64,000 bases of DNA from Anaerobacillus alkalidiazotrophicus (GCF_001866055.1 NZ_MLQS01000031.1:124001-188000), one strand, 5' to 3'; shown: positions 8,379-17,838, numbered from the stretch's first letter. The notes: generated by a model not told the origin, from the sequence alone. Made by a program: numbers and translations.

Positions 8379-11300
8379 ATGTTCCTCAAGAGATTAGATG
8401 TAGTAGGGTTTAAATCCTTTGCTGAGCGAACATCAATAGATTTTGTTCCAGGAGTTACTGCAGTTGTAGGCCCTAATGGAAGTGGTAAAAGTAATATATC
8501 TGATGGTATTAGATGGGTATTAGGAGAGCAGTCAGCAAAGTCTCTTCGCGGAGCGAAAATGGAAGATGTCATTTTTGCAGGGAGTGATACTAGAAAGCCA
8601 CTCAACTTTGCTGAGTTAACACTAACATTAAATAATGAAGATCAGCACTTGGCGATCGATTATAGTGAAGTAAGTGTTACTCGACGTGTTTATCGTTCTG
8701 GTGATAGTGAATACTTTATAAATAAGCAAAGTTGTCGACTTAAAGATATTCATGAACTTTTTATGGATTCAGGTTTAGGTAGAGAAGCATATTCAATAAT
8801 TGGCCAGGGGAAAATTGAAGAAATATTAAGTAGTAAGTCTGAAGAGCGTAGAGTTATTTTTGAGGAAGCTGCAGGAGTATTAAAATATAAAACGAGAAAA
8901 CAACAGGCTGAAAGAAAACTAATTGAAACACAAGAAAACTTATATCGAATAGAGGACATTCTGCATGAACTTGAGGGACAAGTTGAACCCTTAAAAATTC
9001 AGGCATCGGTTGCGAAAGATTATTTGGAAAAGAAAGAGGAACTTACAAAAGTAGAAGTTGGTTTATTAGTTTATGAAATTGAAGAGCTCCATAAAAGTTG
9101 GAATGAACAGGCAAAAAAAGTTGAAGAATTGAAACGAGATCAGCTTGAAATTTCTTCGCAAATAAAAGTTGAAGAAGTGAATATTGATCAATATCGCGAA
9201 AAAATGCATGCTCTTGATGAATCTATTAATGAACTTCAAGATATTCTTCTTTCAACAAGTGAACAATTAGAGAAAAATGAAGGTCAAAAAGAAGTTTTGA
9301 AAGAAAGAAAGAAAAATTATCATCAAACTAAAGAAAGTTTCCTGAAAAAGCTAGAAGTATTAAAAGTAAAGAAAGAGCAAATCGAAGAAAGTCTAACAGT
9401 TGAAACTAAAGAATTACAAAACTTTAAAGAAAAGCTATTCAATAATAAAAAACGTTTAGATCAAGAGCAAAAACTTCTCTCTTCTTTAGAGGAAGATATT
9501 GAAACAGAGTTAGAACGAATGAAAGCAGATTATATTGAAGTCTTAAATGAACAAGCATCTATTCGTAATGAAGTGAGATACCTTGAAGAGCAGTTAAGAC
9601 AACGTAAACACAAAAGTGAGCATTTGGATCATAATAATCTCACTTTATTAGAGCAAAGAGAAACTTTGTTAAAAAAGGAGATTCTTTTAAAGGAAGAACT
9701 TCAAAATAAGGAACAATGTTTAGAAAAACATATTCATAATTTTCGAAAAGGTAATCGAGACCTTGAAACAATAAATAGTGAATATCAAAAGAAGGAAACC
9801 CAGTATTATCAAGCATTAAATCATTTACAGCAGATACGTTCTCGTAAAGAGGTTTTAGAGGAGATGCAGGCTGATTTTTCTGGTTTTTTTCAAGGGGTAA
9901 AAGAAGTATTGAAAGCAAAGGAAACTATTTTATCTGGAATCGAAGGAGCAGTTGCTGAACTTATTGTTGTTCCTGAACACGTAGAGCAAGCTGTAGAGAC
10001 AGCTTTAGGTGGCGCTATGCAACATATAGTCGTTAATACCGAAGAGAATGCTCGTAGTGCTATTCAATTTTTAAAGGCTAGACGTTTTGGTAGAGCGACT
10101 TTTTTACCGCTTTCGGTCATTAAACCCAGAGAGCTTTCTCAGTTTGAAAAACAAAAGATACAATCTCACCCTTCTTTTATAGGTGTGGCATGTGAATTAA
10201 TTGACTATGATAAAAAATATCGAGCAATTATTTCAAACTTATTAGGTCATGTAATTGTAGCAAAAGATCTCCAGGGGGCAAATGCATTAGCAAAGCTACT
10301 TCAATATAAAAATAGAATTGTTACCCTAGAAGGAGATGTTGTTAATCCAGGCGGTTCGATGAGTGGAGGAAGTGTTAAACAAAAAGGAAGTCCAATATTA
10401 GGGCGGCAGCGTGAACTAGAGGAGTTAGTGGCAAAACTAGTTAAAATGGAAGAACAAACAAAAATCATGGAAACAAATGTGAAATCTCTAAAAAAACAAC
10501 GTCAAGAGAAAGTAGCGTTTGTAGAGGAACTTCGGCATCGTGGTGAACTGTTGAGAACAGAGGAGCAACAAGTAAAAGGGAACCTACGTGAACTCGAAAT
10601 TGAATGCAAAAATTTAAATGAACGTCTATTTATATATGATAAAGAAAAACAATCATTTGAATCAGAAGTATCTGAGATCGAAACAAGTCTACTTAAATTA
10701 AACGAAAATCTAGATAGCACTATGAAATTAAAAGAACATCTAGATGAACAAGTTCAACTGTTAACAGAAAAGAAGAAAACACAACAAACATCTAAGGCTT
10801 CATTATCTGAATTTATTACTGAATTAAAGGTACAGGTTGCAAAAGAAGAGGAACAATACCGGAATCAAAAACATCGAGTACAAATCACTAAGCAGGAAAA
10901 AGACAGTATTGAATTAGAATTGAGTGAAACAGAAGAAGAATACTGGCTACTTGAGCGTGAAATGAGTAATAGTACAACTGGAGAAAATTCCTTAGACGAA
11001 TTAATCAAGAAAAAACGACAGGAAAAAGACCTTACCTTACATTTAATTCAAAGTCGTAGGCAAGAAAGATTAGACTTTCAAACAGCGCATGATGATTTAG
11101 AAAAAGAGTTAAAAGAAAATAAGCGCAAACAAAAACAGTTATCTGATTATCTTCATACAGAGGAAGTGAAGGTAAATCGTTTAGATGTTGAATTAGAAAA
11201 TCGCCTTGAAAAGCTATCGTCTGATTATGAAATAAGTTTTGAGGCTGCAAAAGTTAATTATCCCCTACCGATCGATGCTAATTCAGCTAAGTCAAAAGTA

Positions 11301-11951
11301 AAACTTATTAAGTTAGCAATTGAGGAATTAGGAACTGTAAATTTAGGAGCAATAGATGAATATAGTCGTGTGTCACAAAGATTTACATTTTTAACTGAAC
11401 AAAAAAATGACTTGTATGAAGCAAAAGAAACACTTTTTCGTGTTATCAATGAAATGGATGCAGAAATGTCAACACGTTTTGAAACAGTTTTTATGCAAAT
11501 AAAAGCACAGTTCCAAATGGTCTTTCAAGAGCTGTTTGGTGGTGGAAAAGCGGACCTGCTACTTAGTGATCCAGACAATATTTTAACTACTGGAGTTGAA
11601 ATTGTTGCTCAACCACCTGGTAAGAAACTACAACATTTAGCATTATTATCTGGTGGAGAACGAGCATTAACTGCAATTGCCCTTCTTTTTGCTATATTAA
11701 GAATTCGACCAGTTCCATTCTGCGTACTTGACGAAGTAGAAGCAGCGCTAGATGAAGCAAATGTAACCCGTTTTGCCAATTATTTAAAAGAATTTAGTAA
11801 AGAAACTCAGTTTATTGTTGTAACTCATAGAAAAGGAACGATGGAGGAAGCTGATGTTCTTTATGGTGTAACTATGCAAGAATCTGGTGTATCTAAGTTA
11901 GTATCCGTTCGTCTCGAAGAAACACCCGAATTAATGACTGCAACTGTATAG
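8379..11951 (+). CDS. smc: Chromosome segregation/condensation protein SMC
   Basis: SMC is the ATPase core of bacterial condensin (SMC-ScpAB), which compacts the chromosome and is loaded at ParB-parS. The 1190 residues match B. subtilis (1186). Walker A GPNGSGKS lies at residues 31-38, two long coiled coils flank a hinge at about residues 510-680 (GGSMSGG within it), and the C-terminal head holds the signature LSGGERALTAIALLFA near 1090 and Walker B FCVLDEVEAALDEAN near 1115. AATGAGGTGAAAAGAA precedes the ATG. ftsY follows after 57 bases. Confidence 0.97.
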   Translation: MFLKRLDVVGFKSFAERTSIDFVPGVTAVVGPNGSGKSNISDGIRWVLGEQSAKSLRGAKMEDVIFAGSDTRKPLNFAELTLTLNNEDQHLAIDYSEVSVTRRVYRSGDSEYFINKQSCRLKDIHELFMDSGLGREAYSIIGQGKIEEILSSKSEERRVIFEEAAGVLKYKTRKQQAERKLIETQENLYRIEDILHELEGQVEPLKIQASVAKDYLEKKEELTKVEVGLLVYEIEELHKSWNEQAKKVEELKRDQLEISSQIKVEEVNIDQYREKMHALDESINELQDILLSTSEQLEKNEGQKEVLKERKKNYHQTKESFLKKLEVLKVKKEQIEESLTVETKELQNFKEKLFNNKKRLDQEQKLLSSLEEDIETELERMKADYIEVLNEQASIRNEVRYLEEQLRQRKHKSEHLDHNNLTLLEQRETLLKKEILLKEELQNKEQCLEKHIHNFRKGNRDLETINSEYQKKETQYYQALNHLQQIRSRKEVLEEMQADFSGFFQGVKEVLKAKETILSGIEGAVAELIVVPEHVEQAVETALGGAMQHIVVNTEENARSAIQFLKARRFGRATFLPLSVIKPRELSQFEKQKIQSHPSFIGVACELIDYDKKYRAIISNLLGHVIVAKDLQGANALAKLLQYKNRIVTLEGDVVNPGGSMSGGSVKQKGSPILGRQRELEELVAKLVKMEEQTKIMETNVKSLKKQRQEKVAFVEELRHRGELLRTEEQQVKGNLRELEIECKNLNERLFIYDKEKQSFESEVSEIETSLLKLNENLDSTMKLKEHLDEQVQLLTEKKKTQQTSKASLSEFITELKVQVAKEEEQYRNQKHRVQITKQEKDSIELELSETEEEYWLLEREMSNSTTGENSLDELIKKKRQEKDLTLHLIQSRRQERLDFQTAHDDLEKELKENKRKQKQLSDYLHTEEVKVNRLDVELENRLEKLSSDYEISFEAAKVNYPLPIDANSAKSKVKLIKLAIEELGTVNLGAIDEYSRVSQRFTFLTEQKNDLYEAKETLFRVINEMDAEMSTRFETVFMQIKAQFQMVFQELFGGGKADLLLSDPDNILTTGVEIVAQPPGKKLQHLALLSGGERALTAIALLFAILRIRPVPFCVLDEVEAALDEANVTRFANYLKEFSKETQFIVVTHRKGTMEEADVLYGVTMQESGVSKLVSVRLEETPELMTATV

Positions 11952-12008
11952 AGTTATTTTCTAATTCTAAATAGACACTAAATAGAATTAAATATGGAGG
12001 GAAAGAAA

Positions 12009-12998
12009 ATGAGTTTTTTTAAGAAGCTTAAGGAAAAAATTACACTACAAACAGATACCGTAACTGAGAAATTTAAAGAAGGATTATCAAAGACACGCGA
12101 TTCTTTTGTCGGAAAAATGAATGATCTCGTTAAAAACTATCGAAGTGTTGATGAGGAATTTTTCGAAGAACTTGAAGAACTATTAATCAGTGCTGACGTT
12201 GGTGTAACTACCGTGATGGAGTTGATTGATGAGTTAAAGGATGTTGCAAGAACACGTAACATAAAAAATTCTGAAGAGCTACAACCTGTTATTTCTGAAA
12301 AACTAGCTGAGCTACTTGAAAAAAATGAGGAAGATACAAAGTTAAATATCCAAGAGTCATCGATGACTGTTATATTGTTTGTAGGAGTAAATGGTGTAGG
12401 TAAGACTACTACGATTGGAAAGCTAGCAAATAAACTAAAAAATGAAGGTAAATCGGTCCTATTAGCAGCAGGAGATACTTTCCGTGCAGGGGCTATCGAG
12501 CAATTAGAAGTATGGGGAGAACGAGTAGGGGTTGATGTAATTAAACAACATTCTGGGTCAGATCCAGCTGCAGTTATGTTTGATGCTGTTCAAGCGGCTA
12601 AATCCCGTGGAGTAGATGTTTTACTTTGTGATACTGCAGGGCGCCTTCAAAACAAAGTTAATTTAATGAACGAGTTAGAAAAAGTAAAACGTGTTCTCGA
12701 AAGAGAAATACCTGGTGCACCTCATGAGGTTCTATTAGTGTTAGATGCAACAACAGGGCAAAATGCGATGTCACAAGCAAAAACCTTTGGAAAAGCAACT
12801 GATGTGTCAGGGATTGTGCTTACAAAGTTAGACGGTACTGCTAAAGGCGGAATTGTATTAGCGATTCGCCATGAATTAGATATACCAGTAAAATTTGTTG
12901 GTTTAGGGGAAAAGGTCGATGATCTTCAAGAATTTGATGCGCAACAATTTGTTTATGGATTATTTTCTGAGATGCTAGAAAAAACAGAAGTAGAGTAA
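12009..12998 (+). CDS. ftsY: Signal recognition particle receptor FtsY
   Basis: FtsY is the SRP receptor GTPase that delivers ribosome-nascent chain complexes to the membrane. The product is 329 residues. The start is the ATG at 12009, because the upstream in-frame ATG at 11994 overlaps the GGAGGG ribosome site. The N domain is helical; the G domain has GVNGVGKTTT from about residue 126, DTAGRLQ and TKLDGTAKGG. The acidic A domain of E. coli is absent, as in other Bacilli. It lies downstream of smc, with a separate promoter for ylxM-ffh following. Confidence 0.96.
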   Translation: MSFFKKLKEKITLQTDTVTEKFKEGLSKTRDSFVGKMNDLVKNYRSVDEEFFEELEELLISADVGVTTVMELIDELKDVARTRNIKNSEELQPVISEKLAELLEKNEEDTKLNIQESSMTVILFVGVNGVGKTTTIGKLANKLKNEGKSVLLAAGDTFRAGAIEQLEVWGERVGVDVIKQHSGSDPAAVMFDAVQAAKSRGVDVLLCDTAGRLQNKVNLMNELEKVKRVLEREIPGAPHEVLLVLDATTGQNAMSQAKTFGKATDVSGIVLTKLDGTAKGGIVLAIRHELDIPVKFVGLGEKVDDLQEFDAQQFVYGLFSEMLEKTEVE

Positions 12999-13008
12999 AG
13001 AAAAAAAC

Positions 13009-13037
13009 TTGACACTAATTTTGTGATCGTGTATGAT
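13009..13037 (+). promoter_or_regulatory. Probable sigma-A promoter of ylxM-ffh
   Basis: TTGACA (13009-13014), exactly 17 bases, then TATGAT (13032-13037). This is a near-consensus promoter just after the ftsY stop, 43 bases before the ylxM start codon. Confidence 0.82.
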
Positions 13038-13079
13038 AAGTACTTGTAAAGGGATTTCACTTAACAAGGAGGTCTTCAC

Positions 13080-13409
13080 GTGTTAGAAAAAACGCTAAGA
13101 ATGAATTATCTTTATGATTTTTATCAAAGCCTACTAACAACGAAGCAGCGCCAGTACATGGAATTATATTTTCTCGATGATTGGTCGTTAGGTGAAATTG
13201 CTGAAGAATTTGAAGTTAGTCGTCAAGCCGTTTATGATAATATTAAAAGAACTGAAAGTATGCTTGAAGAATATGAGGGGAAGCTTACGCTCTTCTCTAA
13301 ATTCGAAGAGCGCTCAATACTTATGAAAAAACTAAAAACGGCGATAGAGAAAGACGCAACGAAAGAATCTATATTAATTATCGTCGATTCTCTTGAGAGG
13401 TTAGACTAG
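13080..13409 (+). CDS. ylxM: YlxM, SRP-associated helix-turn-helix protein
   Basis: YlxM is a small DNA-binding-like protein (UPF0122) encoded beside ffh in Firmicutes. In streptococci it is known to associate with the signal recognition particle and modulate its GTPase activity. The 109 residues include a sigma-70 region 4-like helix-turn-helix ([21 protein letters not shown], about residues 36-56). The start is GTG, preceded by AAGGAGGT (13067-13074). The ffh start is 12 bases after the stop, so they form one operon. Confidence 0.9.
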   Translation: MLEKTLRMNYLYDFYQSLLTTKQRQYMELYFLDDWSLGEIAEEFEVSRQAVYDNIKRTESMLEEYEGKLTLFSKFEERSILMKKLKTAIEKDATKESILIIVDSLERLD

Positions 13410-13421
13410 GAGGCGACAAAC

Positions 13422-14768
13422 ATGGCATTTGAAGGTTTAGCTGAACGCTTACAAAGTACCTTAAGTAAAATTAGAGGTAAAGGTGTTGTTTCTGAAGCGG
13501 ATGTAAAAGCTATGATGCGTGAAGTGCGACTTGCTTTACTTGAAGCAGACGTTAACTTTAAAGTTGTAAAAGATTTCATTTCTAATGTAAAAGAAAGAGC
13601 AGTAGGGCAAGATGTATTAAAAAGTTTAACACCAGGGCAACAAGTAATTAAAGTTGTAAACGAAGAGCTTACAAAGCTCATGGGTGGAGAGCAGAGTAAA
13701 ATAGCGGTTGCTAAAAAATCGCCAACTGTTGTTATGATGGTAGGTCTACAAGGGGCCGGTAAAACAACTACAACTGGGAAACTTGCTAATTACTTAAGGA
13801 AAAATAGTAATCGTAAGCCACTGCTTGTAGCAGGCGATATTTATCGTCCGGCAGCTATTAAACAATTAGAAACATTGGGTAACCAATTAAATATGCCGGT
13901 ATTTTCTTTAGGTGATCAAGTTAGCCCGGTGGAAATTGCTAAGCAGGCAGTAGAAAAAGCAAAAGAAGAACACCTTGATTATGTGTTAATTGATACAGCT
14001 GGTCGTTTGCATATTGATGAAACGCTCATGGGGGAACTACAGCAAATCAAAGAAACGGTAAATCCGGACGAGATTTTACTTGTTGTTGACGCTATGACAG
14101 GGCAAGATGCAGTTAATGTAGCAGAAAGCTTTAATGAGCAACTTGACTTAACTGGTGTAGTCTTAACAAAGCTTGATGGAGATACACGTGGTGGTGCGGC
14201 GCTCTCAGTAAAAGCAGTGACAAACACACCAATTAAGTTTGCTGGTATGGGTGAAAAATTAGATGCATTAGAACCTTTCCATCCTGATCGTATGGCATCA
14301 CGTATACTTGGAATGGGAGACGTACTTACTCTTATTGAGAAAGCTCAATCGACTGTAGATGAGGAAAAAGCTCGTGAACTAGAAAAAAAAATGCGTAATG
14401 CTGATATTACATTTGATGATTTTCTAGATCAGTTAGCACAAGTTCGTAATATGGGTCCTCTTGATGAGTTACTTGGTATGATGCCGGGTGCTAATAAAAT
14501 GAAGGGTCTAAAAAATATACAAGTTGATGAAAAGCAAATTGGCCATGTTGAAGCGATTGTTCGCTCTATGACGAAAGCCGAAAAGCAAGACCCGACTATA
14601 TTGAATGCTAGTCGCAGAAAAAGAATTGCTAAAGGAAGTGGAACTTCCATACAAGAAGTTAATCGACTTATTAAGCAATTTGATGAAATGAAGAAAATGA
14701 TGAAACAAATGTCAAATATGACGGCAAAAGGAAAGAAAAAAGGAAAGTTTAAATTTCCTTTTATGTAA
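13422..14768 (+). CDS. ffh: Signal recognition particle protein Ffh
   Basis: Ffh is the SRP54 homologue that binds signal sequences and the 4.5S/scRNA. The 448 residues comprise an N-terminal helical N domain, a G domain with GLQGAGKTTT from about residue 108, DTAGRLHIDE and TKLDGDTRGG, and a methionine-rich M domain from about residue 300, with the RNA-binding motif SRRKRIAKGSG and a Met/Lys tail ending KGKFKFPFM. It shares an operon with ylxM. No clear terminator follows; the next 190 bases contain an inverted repeat fragment and the rpsP leader. Confidence 0.97.
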   Translation: MAFEGLAERLQSTLSKIRGKGVVSEADVKAMMREVRLALLEADVNFKVVKDFISNVKERAVGQDVLKSLTPGQQVIKVVNEELTKLMGGEQSKIAVAKKSPTVVMMVGLQGAGKTTTTGKLANYLRKNSNRKPLLVAGDIYRPAAIKQLETLGNQLNMPVFSLGDQVSPVEIAKQAVEKAKEEHLDYVLIDTAGRLHIDETLMGELQQIKETVNPDEILLVVDAMTGQDAVNVAESFNEQLDLTGVVLTKLDGDTRGGAALSVKAVTNTPIKFAGMGEKLDALEPFHPDRMASRILGMGDVLTLIEKAQSTVDEEKARELEKKMRNADITFDDFLDQLAQVRNMGPLDELLGMMPGANKMKGLKNIQVDEKQIGHVEAIVRSMTKAEKQDPTILNASRRKRIAKGSGTSIQEVNRLIKQFDEMKKMMKQMSNMTAKGKKKGKFKFPFM

Positions 14769-14793
14769 GAAACGTGAAATCATTGGAATAGGA

Positions 14794-14838
14794 AGGCTTG
14801 GTTGAAGTGATCGAGCTGATAGGCTCTGTAGCTAGACA
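14794..14838 (-). repeat. Inverted fragment of the dispersed intergenic repeat
   Basis: Read on the minus strand, this matches the left end of the 15660-15922 copy: TGTCTAGCTACAGAGCCTAT, then CAGCTCGATCACTTCAACC. Only the left end is present, in the opposite orientation to the copy 0.8 kb downstream. Confidence 0.6.
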
Positions 14839-14956
14839 AGAAACGCAAAAAAATCCAATCTTTTCTGTAAAGTTTTTTAACTTTACTAGTTTTCAACTAG
14901 TGAATTTTATGATAATATACCTTATTGTGTGAATTAAATTTGGAGGTGAAACACAA

Positions 14957-15229
14957 ATGGCAGTAAAAATTCGTCTTAAACGTATGGGTTCAAATAAAGC
15001 ACCATTTTACCGTGTAGTAGTTGCTAATTCTCGTGCACCACGTGATGGTCGTTTTATCGAGGAAATTGGCACATATAATCCACTAGTTAATCCAGTTGAA
15101 TTTAAAGTTAACGAAGATAAAGCTTTAAAATGGATGCTTGATGGCGCTAAGCCTTCTGACACAGTTCGTAACCTTTTCTCTAAAGCTGGTTTAATGGAAA
15201 AGTTACACAACGCTAAAAACGTAAAGTAA
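14957..15229 (+). CDS. rpsP: 30S ribosomal protein S16
   Basis: S16 is a primary-binding small-subunit protein. The 90 residues begin [20 protein letters not shown], the universal S16 N-terminus. The ribosome site is GGAGGTG (14942-14948). A hairpin (AAAGTT/AACTTT, about 14871-14885) and an A/T-rich stretch with TATGATAATAT upstream may hold its promoter, but the -35 element is not convincing. The order rpsP-khpA-ylqD-rimM-trmD-rplS is as in B. subtilis. Confidence 0.96.
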   Translation: MAVKIRLKRMGSNKAPFYRVVVANSRAPRDGRFIEEIGTYNPLVNPVEFKVNEDKALKWMLDGAKPSDTVRNLFSKAGLMEKLHNAKNVK

Positions 15230-15253
15230 TTACTACTTTAAATTAGATTGTAA

Positions 15254-15299
15254 TGAAAACTTAGGCTTAACTATTTCTATAGTTCGGGCCTAGTTTTCA
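15254..15299 (+). promoter_or_regulatory. Hairpin in the rpsP-khpA gap
   Basis: TGAAAACTTAGGC pairs with GCCTAGTTTTCA with one bulged base, and an inner AACTAT/ATAGTT stem closes a four-base loop. It resembles an attenuator, but only AATACTAATTTATAA follows, with no U-run, so partial read-through or mRNA stabilisation is as likely as termination. Confidence 0.6.
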
Positions 15300-15327
15300 A
15301 TACTAATTTATAAGGGGAATGATAATA

Positions 15328-15555
15328 ATGAAAGAGTTAGTTGAAACAATTGCCAAAGCTCTTGTTGATCATCCCGAAGACGTTCGCGTTACTGAAGTTG
15401 AACATGAGCAGTCCTTGACTTTACAACTTTCCGTACATCCAACAGATATGGGGAAAGTTATTGGAAAGCAAGGACGAATTGCGAAAGCGATACGCTCGGT
15501 TGTGTATGCAGCTGGTGCAAATCATAAAAAACGTATTAATTTAGAAATACAGTAA
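15328..15555 (+). CDS. khpA: KhpA, KH-domain RNA-binding protein (YlqC)
   Basis: KhpA is a small single-KH-domain RNA-binding protein that in other Firmicutes pairs with KhpB (Jag/EloR) and affects cell elongation. The 75 residues carry the KH signature GKVIGKQGRIAKAIR. The ATG at 15328 is chosen because an in-frame ATG at 15319 abuts the ribosome site AAGGGGA. It lies between rpsP and ylqD, as in B. subtilis, and is followed by a terminator. Confidence 0.92.
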   Translation: MKELVETIAKALVDHPEDVRVTEVEHEQSLTLQLSVHPTDMGKVIGKQGRIAKAIRSVVYAAGANHKKRINLEIQ

Positions 15556-15586
15556 AGGCAAGGGGGAAAACCTCTGCCTTTTTTTA
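15556..15586 (+). terminator. Intrinsic terminator after khpA
   Basis: AGGCAAGGGGGAAAACCTCTGCCT folds into a hairpin (AGGCA/TGCCT, with inner G/C pairing) followed by seven T residues. Confidence 0.85.
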
Positions 15587-15659
15587 TACTGTTAAATAAT
15601 AAATTCTTGAATGTTAAGAAAGCTTTTTTATAAGAATTTTAAATTTTTAACTTGGAAAC

Positions 15660-15922
15660 TGTCTAGTGCAAGCAGCCTACGAGCTCGGTCACTTCAGTCA
15701 AGCAACTGACTTCAATTACCTCTTGAAATCCTTCGTTGATTAGCTTCATGCAGCTTTGCTCCTGCGATTACTCGTCGCACAAAACACTGCTTCGAGGAAG
15801 CTACTACGAAGCAGTACTTGAAGACGCAGAAGCACGTAAGAAGCCAAAGAGCGGCTTTGCTCTTGAGCAAACGGAGTGGCACAGGAGCAGCTGCTCGTGA
15901 CCAAGGCGCTTGCGCTTTTCTT
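15660..15922 (+). repeat. Longest copy of dispersed intergenic repeat
   Basis: A 263-base segment begins TGTCTAGTGCAAGCAGCCTA, continues CGAGCTCGGTCACTTCAGTC, and ends GACCAAGGCGCTTGCGCTTT plus TCTT. It is richer in GC than its surroundings. Related pieces occur at 7604-7706, 14794-14838 (inverted, left end only), 19744-20015 (decayed) and 46994-47134. It fills the gap between khpA and ylqD and accounts for a spurious upstream extension of the ylqD frame. No transposase is encoded. Confidence 0.75.
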
Positions 15923-16039
15923 GTTAGAAAATCACACAGATTTAAGCTCTATCGGAAGGTAGTACTCTTATTTCTATTATCTGTTCTACTACTTCATGTG
16001 GTAAAATTAAGTAATAACTATATTGATCGGGGTGTGGTT

Positions 16040-16456
16040 ATGAAAGTTATAAAAAAAGTGGTTGTTAAGCAAGTTTTAACAGAAAATAGGAAACACTTGA
16101 TGATGGAAGACTATTTCAAACAAAAAAAACAAGTTGTTAAAGAGATTAAACAGTTAGAATTTCAATTACATAAAAAACTTAAAGCAAGTAAAAACAATTT
16201 TGAATATCAAAATGCACTTAAATCTTCATTTAATAAAGAAATTAAGGACCGAAATGATAAAGTTAAAATTATTGATTTTCAGATTCAACAGTTAAATGAG
16301 CTTGTTATCGGAACGGAAATAAAAGAACAAACTATTGATACATTATATGAATTAAACGTAGGCGATGATTGGAATTCATTTACAAGTGGTACGGAGATCA
16401 TCGTTAAAGATGGGATCGTATTTGAGATCCGTGAAGGAGGACATAAAAACGAATGA
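16040..16456 (+). CDS. ylqD: YlqD family protein, unknown function
   Basis: This belongs to the conserved Bacilli YlqD family (128 residues in B. subtilis) of unknown function. The product is 138 residues from the ATG at 16040, preceded by GGGGTGTGG. The frame stays open 222 bases further upstream, but that part is repeat DNA and looks unlike a protein. The predicted protein is a charged coiled coil (about residues 28-90) followed by a small C-terminal beta-rich segment ([19 protein letters not shown]). The last four bases overlap rimM, so the two are coupled; a link to ribosome maturation is inferred only from neighbours. Confidence 0.85.
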   Translation: MKVIKKVVVKQVLTENRKHLMMEDYFKQKKQVVKEIKQLEFQLHKKLKASKNNFEYQNALKSSFNKEIKDRNDKVKIIDFQIQQLNELVIGTEIKEQTIDTLYELNVGDDWNSFTSGTEIIVKDGIVFEIREGGHKNE

Positions 16457-16971
16457 CTAAATGGTTTAATGTAGGAAAAGTTGTCAATACACATGGAGTA
16501 AGAGGAGAGGTTAGAGTCATTTCTACTACAGACTTCTCAGAGGAGAGATTCGCAATAGGGTCTTCATTATATCTTGAACATCCTAACTTAAATGAAAAAC
16601 TACGCCTAACAGTAGCTAGTCACCGCCAACATAAAAATTTCGATTTATTGACCTTTGAAAATTATTCCAATATTAACGAGGTAGAAGCTTTTAAGGGTGG
16701 TATTTTACAAGTAGGAGAAGATCAACTTTCTCAACTTGAAGAAGAAGAGTATTACTACCATGAAATTATTGGGTGTGATGTAGAGACGGAAGAAGGAGAA
16801 GCTTTAGGCAAAATAAAAGAAATTTTGTCTCCTGGTGCTAATGATGTATGGGTTATTCAAAGAAAAAATGGTGGGAAGGACTTATTAATTCCATATATTG
16901 AACAAGTTGTTAAAAGTGTAGATATAAATGAGAAAAAAGTTATCATTCATTTAATGGACGGACTTGATTAG
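16453..16971 (+). CDS. rimM: Ribosome maturation factor RimM
   Basis: RimM helps assemble the 30S head and binds S19. The 172 residues show the N-terminal RimM domain ([16 protein letters not shown]) and a C-terminal PRC-barrel ([20 protein letters not shown]). The start ATG overlaps the ylqD stop (ATGA), and trmD begins two bases after its own stop. This is the usual rimM-trmD pair. Confidence 0.95.
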   Translation: MTKWFNVGKVVNTHGVRGEVRVISTTDFSEERFAIGSSLYLEHPNLNEKLRLTVASHRQHKNFDLLTFENYSNINEVEAFKGGILQVGEDQLSQLEEEEYYYHEIIGCDVETEEGEALGKIKEILSPGANDVWVIQRKNGGKDLLIPYIEQVVKSVDINEKKVIIHLMDGLD

Positions 16972-16972
16972 T

Positions 16973-17710
16973 ATGAGATACGATATTTTAACATTATTTC
17001 CCGAAATGTTTACAGGAGTGCTCGGACATTCAATTTTAAAACGTGCAGAGGAAAAGAAAATCGTTAATTACAATGTGGTCGATTTTCGTACCTTTTCTAA
17101 AGACAAGCATCAGCGAGTAGATGATTATCCTTATGGTGGTGGTGGTGGTATGGTTCTTACGCCTCAACCTGTTTTTGATGCTATTGAAGAGGTCACAAAA
17201 CAATCTCGATGTGAAAAAAGAAGGATTATTTTGTTGTGCCCGCAAGGTGAAAGGTATTCACAAAAAAAGGCAGAGGAATTAGCGCAATGTGATCAACTTA
17301 TTTTCATATGTGGGCATTATGAAGGTTACGATGAAAGAATTAGAGAACATTTAGTCACGGATGAAATCTCTATCGGTGATTACGTACTAACTGGTGGAGA
17401 GTTAGGAGCAATGGTCATCATAGATAGTGTTACACGTTTATTAACAGGTGTTCTGGGTAATGAAACATCAGCCATAACCGATTCGTTTAGCAGTGGTTTA
17501 TTAGAATACCCTCATTATACTAGGCCTGTTGATTTTCGTGGCTTAAAGGTTCCTGATGTCTTATTAAGTGGTCACCATGAAAATATTGAACAGTGGCGAC
17601 ACGAACAAGCTTTAAAAAGAACGTATGAGAGAAGGCCTGACCTTCTTAATGAACGTAACCTCTCAGAGAAAGAAAGAGATTGGTTACAGTCTATGAAAAA
17701 AGATAAATAA
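16973..17710 (+). CDS. trmD: tRNA (guanine-N1)-methyltransferase TrmD
   Basis: TrmD methylates G37 of tRNAs reading CNN codons, preventing frameshifts. The product is 245 residues starting [13 protein letters not shown]; a TTG nine bases upstream lies inside rimM and is less likely. The SPOUT knot that binds S-adenosylmethionine is visible as [22 protein letters not shown] and [16 protein letters not shown]. The gene is in the rimM-trmD-rplS order, with rplS separately promoted. Confidence 0.96.
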   Translation: MRYDILTLFPEMFTGVLGHSILKRAEEKKIVNYNVVDFRTFSKDKHQRVDDYPYGGGGGMVLTPQPVFDAIEEVTKQSRCEKRRIILLCPQGERYSQKKAEELAQCDQLIFICGHYEGYDERIREHLVTDEISIGDYVLTGGELGAMVIIDSVTRLLTGVLGNETSAITDSFSSGLLEYPHYTRPVDFRGLKVPDVLLSGHHENIEQWRHEQALKRTYERRPDLLNERNLSEKERDWLQSMKKDK

Positions 17711-17725
17711 AATTAGTTTCAAACC

Positions 17726-17754
17726 TTGTATCTATTGTTTCGTTATGTTATTAT
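17726..17754 (+). promoter_or_regulatory. Probable sigma-A promoter of rplS
   Basis: TTGTAT (17726-17731), a 17-base spacer and TATTAT (17749-17754) lie about 90 bases before the rplS start, leaving room for a structured leader. Confidence 0.65.
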
Positions 17755-17838
17755 ATTCCTTGTGGCTTGTGCCAGTATTCAAGATGTTCCGCTGCAAGGA
17801 TATTTTTAGTAAGAGCATCTGTTAGGGAAGGAGGGAAC
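17755..17838 (+). ncRNA. L19 (rplS) leader, candidate ribosomal-protein autoregulatory RNA
   Basis: The untranslated leader of rplS contains a TCCTTG...CAAGGA pairing (about 17757-17798) with an internal structured segment rich in conserved-looking GTGGCTTGTGCC and TTCCGCTGC, then a run of T and the ribosome site. Its position and shape fit the L19 leader family of Firmicutes. The assignment rests on position and stems seen by eye, not on a covariance model search. Confidence 0.55.

Noticed and set aside
9640..9918. Minus-strand frame within smc
   Set aside because: Antisense shadow of the coiled-coil coding region; no start signals.
15818..16039. 74-codon upstream extension of the ylqD frame
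   Set aside because: It lies within the dispersed repeat, has unlikely composition (ARG/ALL-rich), and a better start with ribosome site exists at 16040.
17126..17160. GGTGGTGGTGGTGG run as a possible repeat or slippage site
   Set aside because: It encodes the conserved GGGGG loop of TrmD and is part of the active site.
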